Shown piece after piece: positions 26,913-36,152 of a DNA stretch of 64,000 bases. The DNA comes from Erythrobacter oryzae (GTDB lineage Bacteria; Pseudomonadota; Alphaproteobacteria; Sphingomonadales; Sphingomonadaceae), in assembly GCF_030271515.1 (NCBI RefSeq), contig NZ_JASCXI010000002.1:1-64000 (forward strand), in the 5' to 3' direction. The notes under the pieces are model-generated. The model was not told the DNA's origin. It ran no database searches and saw only the letters and a list, made by a program, of their open reading frames with translations. The position numbers and the translations under genes were made by a program. The first letter of the stretch is position 1. Every line of letters starts with the position of its first letter.

Positions 26913-28034
26913 TCAGCCGAGGCAGCCGCATGGGATGTAGCGGATGGCGGCGGGGCTGACCGAAATGCTGGCGGTCGAAGTGCCGAAGGTGCCGCCGCCC
27001 ATGTAATCTTCATAGTAGCGGTAGACGTCGGCCCGGCAGAATTTCGCCCCGCGCGCGAGGATGGCGACGGTGGTCTCGCGCTCGGTCGGGATGCCGGTGA
27101 TCTCGTTGCGCTCGACATCCCAGGCCTCGCCGATGCCGACCGCGCGCAGGATGGTAAGTTCGGGGTTGGTGGCAATGCGCCGCGCCTCGGACAGCGCGCG
27201 CGCTTCCATGGCCGCGCTCGCCGTGCCGCCGCGGCCGATCCCGCAGATGGCGGTGTTGCTCGGGGTGAAGGCATTGGCCGGCACGGTAAGATTGAAGGTG
27301 CCCTTGGCGACCACCCCTGCGGCGATGAACTGGTCATTGCCGATCGCGGTCTCGGGGATCACCTCCATCGCGATGGCGTGTCTGCCGGGCTTGAGCAGTC
27401 CCGCCGCCGTGGCGCGCGAGAGCATTTCCATGAACACATCGCTCCCCGGCGTGCGCTGTGCGCCGATGGTGTTGACGAACTGCCCGCGCCAGGTGGTCCA
27501 GGTCTTGTGGTCGCCGGGGTTGCCCCACGGGAACATGGTGGTCTCGAACACCTGCCCGTCGATGGTGAAGCGCGCCTTGTAACGCACGCCGTCGGCATAG
27601 ACCGCGCTCGCCGCCATGCCGTTGGCCTGTGCGATGGCATTCACCGCCGAGGTCTGGGTGAACACCCGGAAGAACATCGGCTGGCCTAGCGTGAAGTCGC
27701 TGGCGATGTCGCCCTCGGTGATCGCGCCGATGCCGAGGTCGCTGCGTGTGAAGACGATCTCGCTCTGGTGCGCGGCGTGGACGGGGTTGTGGACGCCCTG
27801 ATCGGGGAGCATCACGCCCCCGCTGCTGGCGCTCGTCGCGGTGGGCCTGGGCGCGCCGGCTTCGGGGAGCGGGCGGCGCGTCGGGCGCTCGGGGGAGGGA
27901 GAGGGGGTGGGCGCGGGCGCGGACGGCTTGCCGACCGCCTCGCGCAGCCGCCGGAACGGGTCCTGCCCCGCGGCCTCGGCCCCGGTCAGCGCCACCGCGC
28001 CCAAGGCTGCGGCCATGATCCAACGCTCGCGCAT
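26913..28034 (-). CDS. Exported protein of unknown function with Cys-rich C-terminus
   Basis: A 373-residue protein with a signal peptide (MRERWIMAAALGAVALTGAEA), a proline/serine linker at about 35-65, and a folded domain from about 75. I recognise no family. Visible features are FTRSDLGIGAITEGDIASDF, MFFRVFTQTSAVNAI, a TTMFPWGNPGDHKTW segment and the very end RYIPCGCLG. The repeated strand patterns suggest a beta-rich domain. GGGAGGAG precedes ATG 28034. The promoter region is shared with the divergent TPR gene and contains a perfect CATCCCC/GGGGATG dyad centred between them. Confidence 0.65.
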   Translation of the reverse strand: MRERWIMAAALGAVALTGAEAAGQDPFRRLREAVGKPSAPAPTPSPSPERPTRRPLPEAGAPRPTATSASSGGVMLPDQGVHNPVHAAHQSEIVFTRSDLGIGAITEGDIASDFTLGQPMFFRVFTQTSAVNAIAQANGMAASAVYADGVRYKARFTIDGQVFETTMFPWGNPGDHKTWTTWRGQFVNTIGAQRTPGSDVFMEMLSRATAAGLLKPGRHAIAMEVIPETAIGNDQFIAAGVVAKGTFNLTVPANAFTPSNTAICGIGRGGTASAAMEARALSEARRIATNPELTILRAVGIGEAWDVERNEITGIPTERETTVAILARGAKFCRADVYRYYEDYMGGGTFGTSTASISVSPAAIRYIPCGCLG

Positions 28035-28095
28035 GATGATTCTCCTCCTCCCGTTGTGTCGGGCCTTGATGCTGCGGCCTCGGGGCGGCGCGGGC

Positions 28096-28118
28096 CATCC
28101 CCCCATCTGGCGGGGATG
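28096..28118. promoter_or_regulatory. Dyad CATCCCC-N9-GGGGATG (site A)
   Basis: Perfect seven-base arms (28096-28102 and 28112-28118) sit 61 bases upstream of the leftward start at 28034 and 54 bases upstream of the rightward start at 28172. The contained six C, seven bases, GGGGAT core recurs at 29408-29427 and 39219-39239, also 59-63 bases before start codons. Confidence 0.5.
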
Positions 28119-28171
28119 CTGCGGGCGCGGGGCTGTGTTCTGTTCATCGGCAGATAAGAAAGGACAGTCGC

Positions 28172-28609
28172 ATGGGTTGGTGGAGCACTTTGGTCGGTGG
28201 CGGTTCGCCGGACGAGCGCGCGGCGCGCGCGCAGGCCAAGGCCGACAAGCGCGCCGCGCGCGAGGCAGCCGAAGCGGCGGAGAAGTCGCAGCGCAATCTC
28301 GAACTCTTCGACCGGGCGCTGGGCAACGACCCCGACAACGCCGGTCTCGCGGCGCGGCGCAAGGCCGCGATTGCTCTGGTCCTGGCGAGCGAGCTCACCA
28401 TGGGCCGCGAGGCGTGGCTCGCCATCGCGCGCGACCATCCGTCCGAGCTTCCGATGGCGCTCGAACAGGTCGGCGTCAGCTACCATCTCGAGAAGGACTA
28501 TGCCTCGGCGCTCAAGCATTACGAGGACGCGATCCGCGTCGGCGCCGATGCCGGGCAGCTGGCCGACAACATCGCCGAAGCGCGCAAGGGCCTCGCCGCG
28601 CTCGGCTGA
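28172..28609 (+). CDS. TPR-repeat cytoplasmic protein
   Basis: A 145-residue protein with a charged helical N-terminus rich in Ala/Lys/Arg/Glu (about 13-45, likely coiled coil) followed by two tetratricopeptide-like repeats: RNLELFDRALGNDPDNAGL, and MALEQVGVSYHLEKDYASALKHYEDAIRVGAD (key part YHLEKDYASALKHYEDA). No signal peptide is seen. TPR proteins mediate protein contacts; the partner is unknown. AAAGGA lies about seven bases before the ATG. It precedes the response-regulator gene by 58 bases and is probably co-transcribed with it. Confidence 0.7.
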   Translation: MGWWSTLVGGGSPDERAARAQAKADKRAAREAAEAAEKSQRNLELFDRALGNDPDNAGLAARRKAAIALVLASELTMGREAWLAIARDHPSELPMALEQVGVSYHLEKDYASALKHYEDAIRVGADAGQLADNIAEARKGLAALG

Positions 28610-28667
28610 GTAGTGGCGCTGGTTGATGCGCCGTGCCGATAGGACCATAACCCGGGTTGCAGACATA

Positions 28668-29384
28668 ATGGACATGACGATGGCGCAGGGCGAACAGGAG
28701 AAGGCCGTCACCGGCCCCGAACCGGGCGAACCGGCGCGCGTCATCATCGTCGAGGATGACGAGCGGCTGCGCGCCTATGCCGGGGGCGCGCTCGCCGCCG
28801 CGCCCGATATCGCGGTGGTCGGCGATGCCGGATGCCTTGCCGACGGCCTGCCGCTGGTCGACCTGATGCCCGACCTCGCGCTGCTCGATCTGGGCCTGCC
28901 CGACGGCAGCGGGATCCGCGTGATCGAGGCGATCCGCGCGAAGGTGCCGGCCTGCAAGGTGCTGGTCTTCACCGTGTTCGAGGACCGCGCGAGCGTGCTC
29001 GGGACGTTGAAGGCGGGCGCGGACGGTTACATCCTCAAGGACACCACCGCCGACATGGTGCTGGCTCACGTGCGCGCGACGCTGGCGGGCGAGACCCCGA
29101 TCAGCGCCCGCGCCGCCGGGCACCTGCTCAGCCTGGTGCGCGACGAGCCGGTCGCCGAGACTTCGGAAGCGGACGCCCCCCACCTCTCCCCACGCGAGCG
29201 CGAGCTGCTAGAATATCTCGCGCGCGGCCTTTCCCGCAAGGAAGCCGCGCGGGTGATGAACCTCTCGCCCTATACGGTCGCCGAATATGTGCAGGGCATC
29301 TACCGCAAGCTGCACGTCAAATCCCGCGGCGAGGCGGTGTTCGAGGCGATCCAGGCAAAGCTTATCCGGATCGACCGGGAGTAG
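28668..29384 (+). CDS. NarL-type response regulator without adjacent kinase
   Basis: A 238-residue regulator. The receiver domain (about 24-140) has acidic residues E29-D30-D31, phosphoacceptor D74 in LALLDLGLPDG, Thr in LVFTVF and Lys in YILKDT. The LuxR helix-turn-helix lies at about 170-232 (LSPRERELLEYLARGLSRKEAARVMNLS, in part). The start is uncertain: ATG at 28668, 28674 and 28680 all precede the receiver domain, and a TTG at 28623 is also open. The nearest histidine kinase of matching type (DesK-like) is at 37300, beyond the autotransporter and three other genes, so pairing with it is a hypothesis. Confidence 0.9.
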   Translation: MDMTMAQGEQEKAVTGPEPGEPARVIIVEDDERLRAYAGGALAAAPDIAVVGDAGCLADGLPLVDLMPDLALLDLGLPDGSGIRVIEAIRAKVPACKVLVFTVFEDRASVLGTLKAGADGYILKDTTADMVLAHVRATLAGETPISARAAGHLLSLVRDEPVAETSEADAPHLSPRERELLEYLARGLSRKEAARVMNLSPYTVAEYVQGIYRKLHVKSRGEAVFEAIQAKLIRIDRE

Positions 29385-29449
29385 GCCTGCGGGGGGCATT
29401 TGCCCCACCCCCCTCGCCTGTGGGGATATGCCAAACCGCCCCGCAGGCC
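29384..29449 (+). promoter_or_regulatory. Nested inverted repeats with site B before the autotransporter
   Basis: Outer arms GGCCTGCGGGG (29384-29394) and CCCCGCAGGCC (29439-29449) enclose GGCAT/ATGCC (29395-29399, 29428-29432) and CCCCA/TGGGG (29403-29407, 29421-29425). The structure starts within the stop codon of the regulator gene and ends 40 bases before the autotransporter start. It includes site B, six C at 29408-29413 and GGGGAT at 29422-29427. It may act as terminator, leader structure and operator at once. Confidence 0.55.
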
Positions 29450-29489
29450 GATTGCGACATGGAAATCAGCACCCTGGAGGGGAGTTTCC

Positions 29490-32400
29490 ATGCCTGTTAC
29501 CCGTCGCCGTATCGCCCACGCCGCCCTGCTGGGCTCCGCCTCGTTCCTGTCGCTGACCTTCGCCAGCGAGGCGCAGGCGCAGTGCGTGACCAACAACGCC
29601 GATCCGGTCGGCGCCGTCGTTACCAACGGCACGCAGGTCAGCTGCACCGGCACGGCATCGGGCACCTTCGTCAGCGCCAACGCCGATCAGGTGCAGGTCG
29701 AAGTTGCGAGCGGTGCGACCGTCAACGGCGGCTCGGTGATCTTCGCCTTCGGCGACCAGAACCAGATCCTCGTCCGCAGCGGCGCCACCTTCGACGCCTC
29801 GACGATCTATCTGCAGGGCACCGGAGGCCTCGTCGACATTGCGGGCAGCTCCACGGCGGCTGGCATAACTGTCGAGGGCGCGGGCTCCAACCTGCGGATC
29901 GCTCAGGGTGCCAATGTCAGCATCATGCCGACCAATCTGTCGGTATTCAACGCGTCCGGTGGCATCAACATCATCGACTTGAACGGAACGCTGACCGGGT
30001 CGAGCGCCAACGGCGGCTACCTGATCGGTGGCAGCGACGGCAGTCAGCGGCTGAACCTGCGCGGCAGCCTCGTCGTGCAGTCCGATGGCCTTGCGGCGAA
30101 TCTCGGCGACGGGAATGACGATATCACCATCTTCGACGGGGCCTCGATCACCGGCGGCACCGGCACCAACATCCTGTTCACCGGCGGCGGGGGCTTCGAT
30201 CAGATGCGGATCGAAGGCAGCGGCATCTCGCAATACAACACCACCGCCTTCGAGCGGCTGGTGATCGACGCTGGGCCGGGGGGCTTCCGCGGGATCAACG
30301 GGACCCACGTCAACGTCACCGATTTTCGCGTGGCGAGCGGCGCGGCGCGGGTCTCCAACCCGCAATCGCTCGGCACGACCAACAGCAACGTCACCATTTC
30401 CCAGGGCGCGACGCTGATCCTGAGCGGAGGCTTCAGCCAGGTCTATGACAACAATTTCGCCGGCAGCGGCACGCTCTCGCTCAACGCAGCGAACACGGTG
30501 CATTTCTTTGGAGGCGACTGGTCGGGCTTCACGGGCACCTTCCTTGTCGACCAGCTCAACACCGCGATTCTGACCGCCGCAGGCGCCGGCGGAACGGGCA
30601 CGATCCAGAACTTCGGCACGATCGAATTCGGCGACTTCGCGATTGGTGCGAACATCGTCGGCGGGGGCATTCTGATAAAGGATGGCAGCGGCACCGGGAC
30701 CCTGACGGGGGACAACAGCGGCTTCGGGGGCACGATTCGCATCAATGACGGGACATTGCAGGTCAGCAACGTCAATGCCCTTGGCGTGGGGACGGTCGAA
30801 GGGGTGAACCCGGGCACCACGCTCCTGATCGATCTGGCCACCGATCAGCAGCTCACCACCTTGATCACCGGCGATCTGGAGCTGGTGAAGAACGGCTCGG
30901 GCGAGCTCTATCTCACCATCAACAACGCCTATAGCGGCGGCACGACGATCAATGCGGGCGCGATTCGCGTGACCGATTTCGCCGCGCTCGGCACCGGACA
31001 GGTCATCGCCAACGCGGGCGGCAGCCTGATCCTCGACTATAACGGCGCAGGCCAGCTGCTCCAGACCACGACCTTCCTCTCCGGCGCGGGCTCCTTCATC
31101 AAGGAGGGCACCGGCGACATGGTGCTGGACCTCGTCAGCAACTTCACCGGCGGCACGATCATCCGCGAAGGCCGTCTCGGCCTCAATGACGGCGGCGCGT
31201 TGGGCACGGGCGCGATCCAGATCGATGCGGGTGCGGAGCTGGGCGTCGGCGGGATCATCCTCAACAACGACCTCACCGGCAGCGGCCTCGTGCGCAAGAC
31301 CGCCAACAACACGGTCGAGCTCTACGGCGACAACAGCGGCTTCACCGGCACGATCCGGGTCGAGGATGGCGACATGCTCGTCACCAACGGCAATGCGCTG
31401 GGCAGCGGGACGCTGGAGATCGGCACGGGCACGGTCGTCTACATCAATGCCACGGCGGATTCGACCATGGCGGCAGGGCTCGCCGGGGCCGGCACCTTCG
31501 AGAAGAACGGCGCGGGCCGCGTCACGCTGACCGGCAACGGCAGCCAGTTCGGCGGCGCGATCGCGATCCAGAACGGCACGCTCCAGATCGCGGGCGACCA
31601 GAACATCGGCACGAGCCCCGGCGGCGTGTTCATCAACACGCTCGGCACGCTCCAGCTCGACACCGCGGGCAGCACCAACCTTGCCACCGTGGTCTATGGC
31701 AGCGGACGGGTGATCAAGACCGGCACCGGCACCGTCTCCATGACCGGCGCCAACACCTATTCGGGCGGCACCGATATCCAGCAGGGCGCGATCCGGGTGA
31801 CCGATGTGAGTTTCCTCGGCACGGGGGCGATCACGGTGCAGGCGGGCGCGGCGCTCGACCTGTCGATCGCGGGGGCGCAGACATTGAGCCAGAACGTCAC
31901 CGGCGCAGGGATCCTGCGCAAGTCGGGCGCGGGCGATCTGACGCTGCTCGGCAATGGCCTCAGCGGCGGGGTAGACATCTCCAACGGCCGCGTGATCGTC
32001 AACACCGCGAACGCCTTGGGCGGCGGGCCGGTGACCACGGCGGCGGGCACCCGGCTGGTGTTCGACGTGGCCGGAACCGAGGTCAGCAACACCCCGATCA
32101 GTGGCGCGGGCGGGCTGACCAAGGTAGGCAGCGGCCTGCTGGTGATGAACAACGCCAACAGCTTCACCGGCGGCACGCTCATCAGCGCCGGGCGGGTCGG
32201 GCTGAACGACGGGCTGGGTCTCGGCACCGGGACGATCACCATCCAGCAGGGCGCGATCCTCGGGATCGGCGGGGTGACGGTCGCCAACGCCATCGTCGGC
32301 GCGGGGCAAGTCATCAAGACCGCCAACAACACCGCGACCCTCACCGGCAACAACGCCTATTCGGGCGGGACCGATATCCAGCAGGGCAATGTCCGCGTCA

Positions 32401-34367
32401 CCAATCCGGGCGCGCTGGGAACCGGGGGCGTGCAGATCGCGGCCGGATCGCAGCTGATCGTCGACTATTCGGGGGCGACCAACGTCGCGCTGAACAATGT
32501 CCTTAGCGGCGCGGGCGCGCTGGTGAAGGATGGCAGCGGCACGGTGGTGATGAACGCGCAGGGCAACAGCTACAGCGGCGGCACCACCATCAACGCCGGC
32601 CGCCTCGGCCTCAATTTCGGCGATGCGCTCGGCACCGGCGCGGTGACCGTCGCGAGCGGGGCGGAGCTGGCTATCGGCGACATCCAGCTCGCCAACAACG
32701 TCTCGGGGGCAGGGCGGATAATCAAGACCAGCGCGGGCACCTCGAGCCTCACCGGCACCAACACCCACACCGGCGGGATCGCGGTTCAGGCCGGGACGCT
32801 CGCGGTAACCGGCAACGCCGCGCTCGGCACCGGGGCGATTGCGATCGGCAGCGGCGCGAGCCTCGAATACACCAATGCCGCCAACGCGACCTTCGCCAAT
32901 GGCCTCTCGGGAGCGGGGACCTTCACCAAGCTCGGTGCAGGCCAGCTGACCTTCGCCAACCCCTTCACGCTCGGCGCATTGAACGCCGCCGCCGGACGCA
33001 CCCGCATCAACACCGTGGCGACCACCAATGCGACCGTCGCCAGCGGCGCGACGCTCGACGGCACCGGGCGCATCATCGGCAACCTCGTCAACAACGGCAC
33101 CGTCGCGCCGGGCAACTCCATCGGCACGCTGACGGTGCAGGGCAACTATACCCAGAACGCCGGCTCCGTGCTCGAGATCGAGTTCGACGCCAACGGCAAC
33201 ATCGACCTGCTCGACGTCACCGGCAATGCGGTGCTGAACGGCGGGACGATCCGCTTCGTCGGGGTCGGCGGGGCCGAGGGGCAGGGGGGCACCTTCCTGC
33301 GCACCGGGGGCACGCTGACGGGCACCTTCAGCACCATCGAGACCGTCGGCGCGCAGCTGCCGCTCTCGGTGTTCTACCAGCCGAACGCGGCGCTGATGGC
33401 GCCCTCGGTGCTGACCGCGCGGCCTTCGACCTTTAACGCGCAGAACCTCGCCGCGGCCGATACCGCGCTGGGCTTCGTCGAGGCGATCGGGCTGGCCGAT
33501 GCCCGCCACGGGCGGGGCGACCGGCTGTGGCTCACCGGCTTCGGCGCCTGGGCCGATCGCGACGCGACAGGCACCACGCTCGCCTACGAGCACGAGACCC
33601 GCGGAATCAGTGGCGGGATCAATCTCGATGTCGGCAGCAATGTCACGCTGGGCGCGGCCTTCGGCTGGGCGGACGGCGAGATCACGCTCGGCAGCAACGG
33701 CGGCGGGGGCGACCAGACCCACACCCTCGCCAGCCTCACCGCGCGCTGGCAGGGCGAGAGCGGGCTGGCACTGGGCGCGGGCGCGCTCTACGGGCAGGTC
33801 GACCAGAGCACGCTGCGCAATGTCAGCTTCAACGGCTTTTCCGGCAGCGTCGACGGCGCGACCGAGAGCACGATCTATGGCGGCTTTGCCGAGGTCAGCA
33901 TTCCCTTGGGCGCCTATGCCAACTGGAACTTCGAGGCGGGCCTTCGCGGCAGCGTCATCCGGCAGGAGCAGGACGGCTACACCGAAAGCGGCACCAGCCC
34001 GCTGCGGCTGACCCTCGACGACCTCGGCACCACCACATTGGAGGGTCAGGCGCGCCTTATCGGCACCACCCGCCTGTGGGACGCTAGCGAAGGGGCTGAG
34101 GAGAATTCCGCCGGGCTCGACCTCAGGGTCGATCTGGGCCTGCGCTACCTCGGCCTTCAGGGCAGCCGCGAGATCCCGGTGACCTTCGCGGTGAGCAATG
34201 CGGGCATCGTGCTCCAGGGGGACACCCGTGACACGCTTCAGGGCGCGGGCGGGATCGCGCTCGATTACACCACCAATAGCGGCGCGCGCTTCAGCCTCGG
34301 TTATCGCGGCGAGTTCGCACGGACCGATCGCCACACCGTGCAGGCCGGGGTGAGCATTGCCTTCTGA
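29490..34367 (+). CDS. Type V autotransporter with PATR passenger repeats
   Basis: A 1625-residue autotransporter. A signal peptide (MPVTRRRIAHAALLGSASFL...AQA) starts at ATG 29490, behind GGAGGGGAG; an upstream in-frame extension lacks this. The passenger (about 30-1330) is a predicted beta-helix with about ten autotransporter-associated repeats such as NTYSGGTDIQQGAIRVTD, NSFTGGTLISAGRVGLND and NSYSGGTTINAGRLGLN. These are followed by TVAPGNSIGTLTVQGNYTQ, the usual passenger end. The C-terminal beta-barrel (about 1355-1625) contains DRLWLTGFGAWADRD and ends VQAGVSIAF, with terminal Phe for outer-membrane assembly. It probably displays an adhesin or coat on the cell surface. No passenger protease or lipase motif is seen. 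Confidence 0.94.
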   Translation: MPVTRRRIAHAALLGSASFLSLTFASEAQAQCVTNNADPVGAVVTNGTQVSCTGTASGTFVSANADQVQVEVASGATVNGGSVIFAFGDQNQILVRSGATFDASTIYLQGTGGLVDIAGSSTAAGITVEGAGSNLRIAQGANVSIMPTNLSVFNASGGINIIDLNGTLTGSSANGGYLIGGSDGSQRLNLRGSLVVQSDGLAANLGDGNDDITIFDGASITGGTGTNILFTGGGGFDQMRIEGSGISQYNTTAFERLVIDAGPGGFRGINGTHVNVTDFRVASGAARVSNPQSLGTTNSNVTISQGATLILSGGFSQVYDNNFAGSGTLSLNAANTVHFFGGDWSGFTGTFLVDQLNTAILTAAGAGGTGTIQNFGTIEFGDFAIGANIVGGGILIKDGSGTGTLTGDNSGFGGTIRINDGTLQVSNVNALGVGTVEGVNPGTTLLIDLATDQQLTTLITGDLELVKNGSGELYLTINNAYSGGTTINAGAIRVTDFAALGTGQVIANAGGSLILDYNGAGQLLQTTTFLSGAGSFIKEGTGDMVLDLVSNFTGGTIIREGRLGLNDGGALGTGAIQIDAGAELGVGGIILNNDLTGSGLVRKTANNTVELYGDNSGFTGTIRVEDGDMLVTNGNALGSGTLEIGTGTVVYINATADSTMAAGLAGAGTFEKNGAGRVTLTGNGSQFGGAIAIQNGTLQIAGDQNIGTSPGGVFINTLGTLQLDTAGSTNLATVVYGSGRVIKTGTGTVSMTGANTYSGGTDIQQGAIRVTDVSFLGTGAITVQAGAALDLSIAGAQTLSQNVTGAGILRKSGAGDLTLLGNGLSGGVDISNGRVIVNTANALGGGPVTTAAGTRLVFDVAGTEVSNTPISGAGGLTKVGSGLLVMNNANSFTGGTLISAGRVGLNDGLGLGTGTITIQQGAILGIGGVTVANAIVGAGQVIKTANNTATLTGNNAYSGGTDIQQGNVRVTNPGALGTGGVQIAAGSQLIVDYSGATNVALNNVLSGAGALVKDGSGTVVMNAQGNSYSGGTTINAGRLGLNFGDALGTGAVTVASGAELAIGDIQLANNVSGAGRIIKTSAGTSSLTGTNTHTGGIAVQAGTLAVTGNAALGTGAIAIGSGASLEYTNAANATFANGLSGAGTFTKLGAGQLTFANPFTLGALNAAAGRTRINTVATTNATVASGATLDGTGRIIGNLVNNGTVAPGNSIGTLTVQGNYTQNAGSVLEIEFDANGNIDLLDVTGNAVLNGGTIRFVGVGGAEGQGGTFLRTGGTLTGTFSTIETVGAQLPLSVFYQPNAALMAPSVLTARPSTFNAQNLAAADTALGFVEAIGLADARHGRGDRLWLTGFGAWADRDATGTTLAYEHETRGISGGINLDVGSNVTLGAAFGWADGEITLGSNGGGGDQTHTLASLTARWQGESGLALGAGALYGQVDQSTLRNVSFNGFSGSVDGATESTIYGGFAEVSIPLGAYANWNFEAGLRGSVIRQEQDGYTESGTSPLRLTLDDLGTTTLEGQARLIGTTRLWDASEGAEENSAGLDLRVDLGLRYLGLQGSREIPVTFAVSNAGIVLQGDTRDTLQGAGGIALDYTTNSGARFSLGYRGEFARTDRHTVQAGVSIAF
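31751..32387. repeat. Direct DNA repeats exactly 600 bp apart in the autotransporter gene
   Basis: Bases 31751-31787 and 32351-32387 agree at 35 of 37 positions, each encoding the NxYSGGTDIQQG repeat turn. The offset of 600 bases equals 200 codons, so recombination between them would remove or add an in-frame block of passenger repeats. Confidence 0.8.
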
Positions 34368-34412
34368 CGACCTCTCGCGCGAGACCCCCCCAAGGCCACC
34401 CTCGCGCAAGAA

Positions 34413-34445
34413 CCGGAGACCGCATGCGACCCAGGCGGTCTCCGG
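34413..34445 (+). terminator. 11-bp hairpin after the autotransporter gene
   Basis: Arms CCGGAGACCGC (34413-34423) and GCGGTCTCCGG (34435-34445) are perfect with an 11-base loop, 45 bases past the autotransporter stop and just before the next start codon. No T-run follows, so termination strength is doubtful. Confidence 0.55.
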
Positions 34446-34458
34446 ACGAGCAAGGCAC

Positions 34459-35592
34459 ATGGCAGCCCTCGGACTGTCATGGGCCTTGCTCCTTGGGGCG
34501 GTGGCGGTGCCGGCGAGCGCCGCGCCGCCGCCCTCCGAAATGCCCCGCTTCCTGCGCCAGCTCGACCGGGCGGTGAATGCGGGCGACTGGACGCTGCAAT
34601 GCAATTCGTCGCAGTTCTGCCAGATCATCGGCGTGGTGCGCCCACCGCGCGACCACATCGGGGTGCGCACCGTGGTGATGATCGAGCGCGGGGTCGGGGC
34701 GGGCGAGGCCCCGCGCCTGCGCCTCGCTTTCCTCGATTCGCTGGGCGATCTTGCCGTGCCCGCGCCCGAAGACCATTGGCGGCTGGTGTCGCGCGGGCTG
34801 ATGCGCGGCAAGGCCCTGCCGCTCGGGCTGGGGCCGGTCGAGCCGGACGGCGCCTACCGCGCCTCGCCGCAAGCCGCCGCCGCCATCATCGCCGCGCTGC
34901 AAAGCTGGCCGGGGGCGGCGGTGCATAATGGCGAGCGGCGGATCGCCCGGATGCCGCGCGGCGATCTCGCGCGGCTGATGCGGCGGATGGAGCGGCTCCA
35001 GCACCCCGGCGCGGACCCGCTCACCCCCGAAGAGCGCTCGGCATGGCTTCAGGAATACCACTACACCATCCTGCCCCCCGGCGCGGCCGAGGCGGTCGAG
35101 GGCCGCGCGCCGGACGCGGTCGAGCGGGCCTGCCCCGGCCGCGCGCTCGCCAACCGGCCCTTCCTGTTCCGCATCGGCCCGGCCCACCGCCTGTGGATCG
35201 CCGAATGCCCCGAGGGCAACCGCATCTTCCTCCACCCCGATGGCGCCGAGCCGATCCTGTTCGAGATGCGCGACGCCGGCGGCACGATCCAACCCCACGA
35301 CTATGCCGGGGTGGACGGTGACGGGCTGCTGGTGCTGCACCTCCTCGGCAAGAACCAGCGCACCGATTGCGGCCAGCGGGTCAGGTTCGGCTGGACGGGG
35401 AGCGGTTTTGCCATGATTCTCCAGCAGCGCTATGCCCGCTGCCGCGGCGTGCCGCACGAGTTCTGGCCGCGCGTCTGGTATCCGACCAGCTGGCGCTATG
35501 CCGATGCACCCCCCTCGGATGGAGGGAATGCGCCCACTCCCCCGCAGGAGATAAACCTCCCGCCGGCAGACCAAGGGGGGAGCCCACCATGA
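34459..35592 (+). CDS. DUF1176 domain exported protein
   Basis: A 377-residue protein with a signal peptide (MAALGLSWALLLGAVAVPASA). The N-terminal part shows the DUF1176 feature 'f.dW...Cdn...C' as NAGDWTLQCNSSQFCQIIGV. Later segments RMERLQHPGADPLTP, ACPGRALANRPFLFRIG and LWIAECPEGNRIFLHP continue the family layout with paired cysteines. ATG 34459 is the most plausible start. The frame is open upstream to inside the autotransporter gene but has no ribosome site. The stop overlaps the next start (ATGA), beginning a tightly coupled set of three genes. DUF1176 proteins are exported and uncharacterised. Confidence 0.78.
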   Translation: MAALGLSWALLLGAVAVPASAAPPPSEMPRFLRQLDRAVNAGDWTLQCNSSQFCQIIGVVRPPRDHIGVRTVVMIERGVGAGEAPRLRLAFLDSLGDLAVPAPEDHWRLVSRGLMRGKALPLGLGPVEPDGAYRASPQAAAAIIAALQSWPGAAVHNGERRIARMPRGDLARLMRRMERLQHPGADPLTPEERSAWLQEYHYTILPPGAAEAVEGRAPDAVERACPGRALANRPFLFRIGPAHRLWIAECPEGNRIFLHPDGAEPILFEMRDAGGTIQPHDYAGVDGDGLLVLHLLGKNQRTDCGQRVRFGWTGSGFAMILQQRYARCRGVPHEFWPRVWYPTSWRYADAPPSDGGNAPTPPQEINLPPADQGGSPP

Positions 35593-36152
35593 ATATCGCC
35601 GTCCGGCCGCTGATCGGCCTCATCATCAAGTGCGCGGCGCTGATCGCGCTGATCTTCGCTTTCGTCTTCTTCATGCGGATGCAGGAGGAGCAGTCCATCA
35701 CCGATCGCTACCGCAAGGAGGGCACCGTTTCCCGCGCGGTGGTGACCGGCATGGAGACCGACGAGCTCGTCAAGCGCGGGCGCAAGGGCCGCAGCACCAA
35801 GACCGAAATCCAGGTGCTGAGCGTGCGCTTCAACCCCAAATCGACCCTTGCCTTTCGGGACTATGAGGACGGGGTCGAGGTCCCCGCCGCGCCGCCTTCC
35901 ACTGGGGGCGCGGCGGAGGATTGGCAGTTCGAGGACGTCATCTGGGTGACGAAGGATGTCTACGAGCGCACCAAGATCGGCGACAGCTTCATCGTGGTCG
36001 ACACGCCCTACAGCGATGACGGGCCCGAGCTGATCGAGGACATCCGCGGCTTCGATCCGGCGAGCTTCTATCCCGGCATCGCGATTTCGCTGGTGCTTGC
36101 CGTGGTGCTGGCGGCGGTGGGCTGGCTCGGGCCGTGGAAGCGTCGTGGCTAG
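35589..36152 (+). CDS. Two-helix membrane protein of unknown function
   Basis: A 187-residue protein with one hydrophobic helix near the N-terminus (about 7-28, LIGLIIKCAALIALIFAFVFF) and one at the C-terminus (about 158-180). Between them lies a soluble domain with basic (VKRGRKGRSTKTEIQVL) and acidic (EDWQFEDVIW) parts. The layout is like DUF3592 proteins, but I would not assign it. Start and stop overlap both neighbours (ATGA before, GTG inside its end), so it is translationally locked between two DUF1176-type genes. This suggests that the three proteins act together. Confidence 0.7.
   Translation: MNIAVRPLIGLIIKCAALIALIFAFVFFMRMQEEQSITDRYRKEGTVSRAVVTGMETDELVKRGRKGRSTKTEIQVLSVRFNPKSTLAFRDYEDGVEVPAAPPSTGGAAEDWQFEDVIWVTKDVYERTKIGDSFIVVDTPYSDDGPELIEDIRGFDPASFYPGIAISLVLAVVLAAVGWLGPWKRRG

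Noticed and set aside
29466..34811. A 1781-codon open frame on the minus strand opposite the autotransporter gene
   Set aside because: The plus-strand frame has signal peptide, PATR repeats and barrel. The antisense frame lacks any domain and is kept open by GC-rich, repeat-biased codon use.
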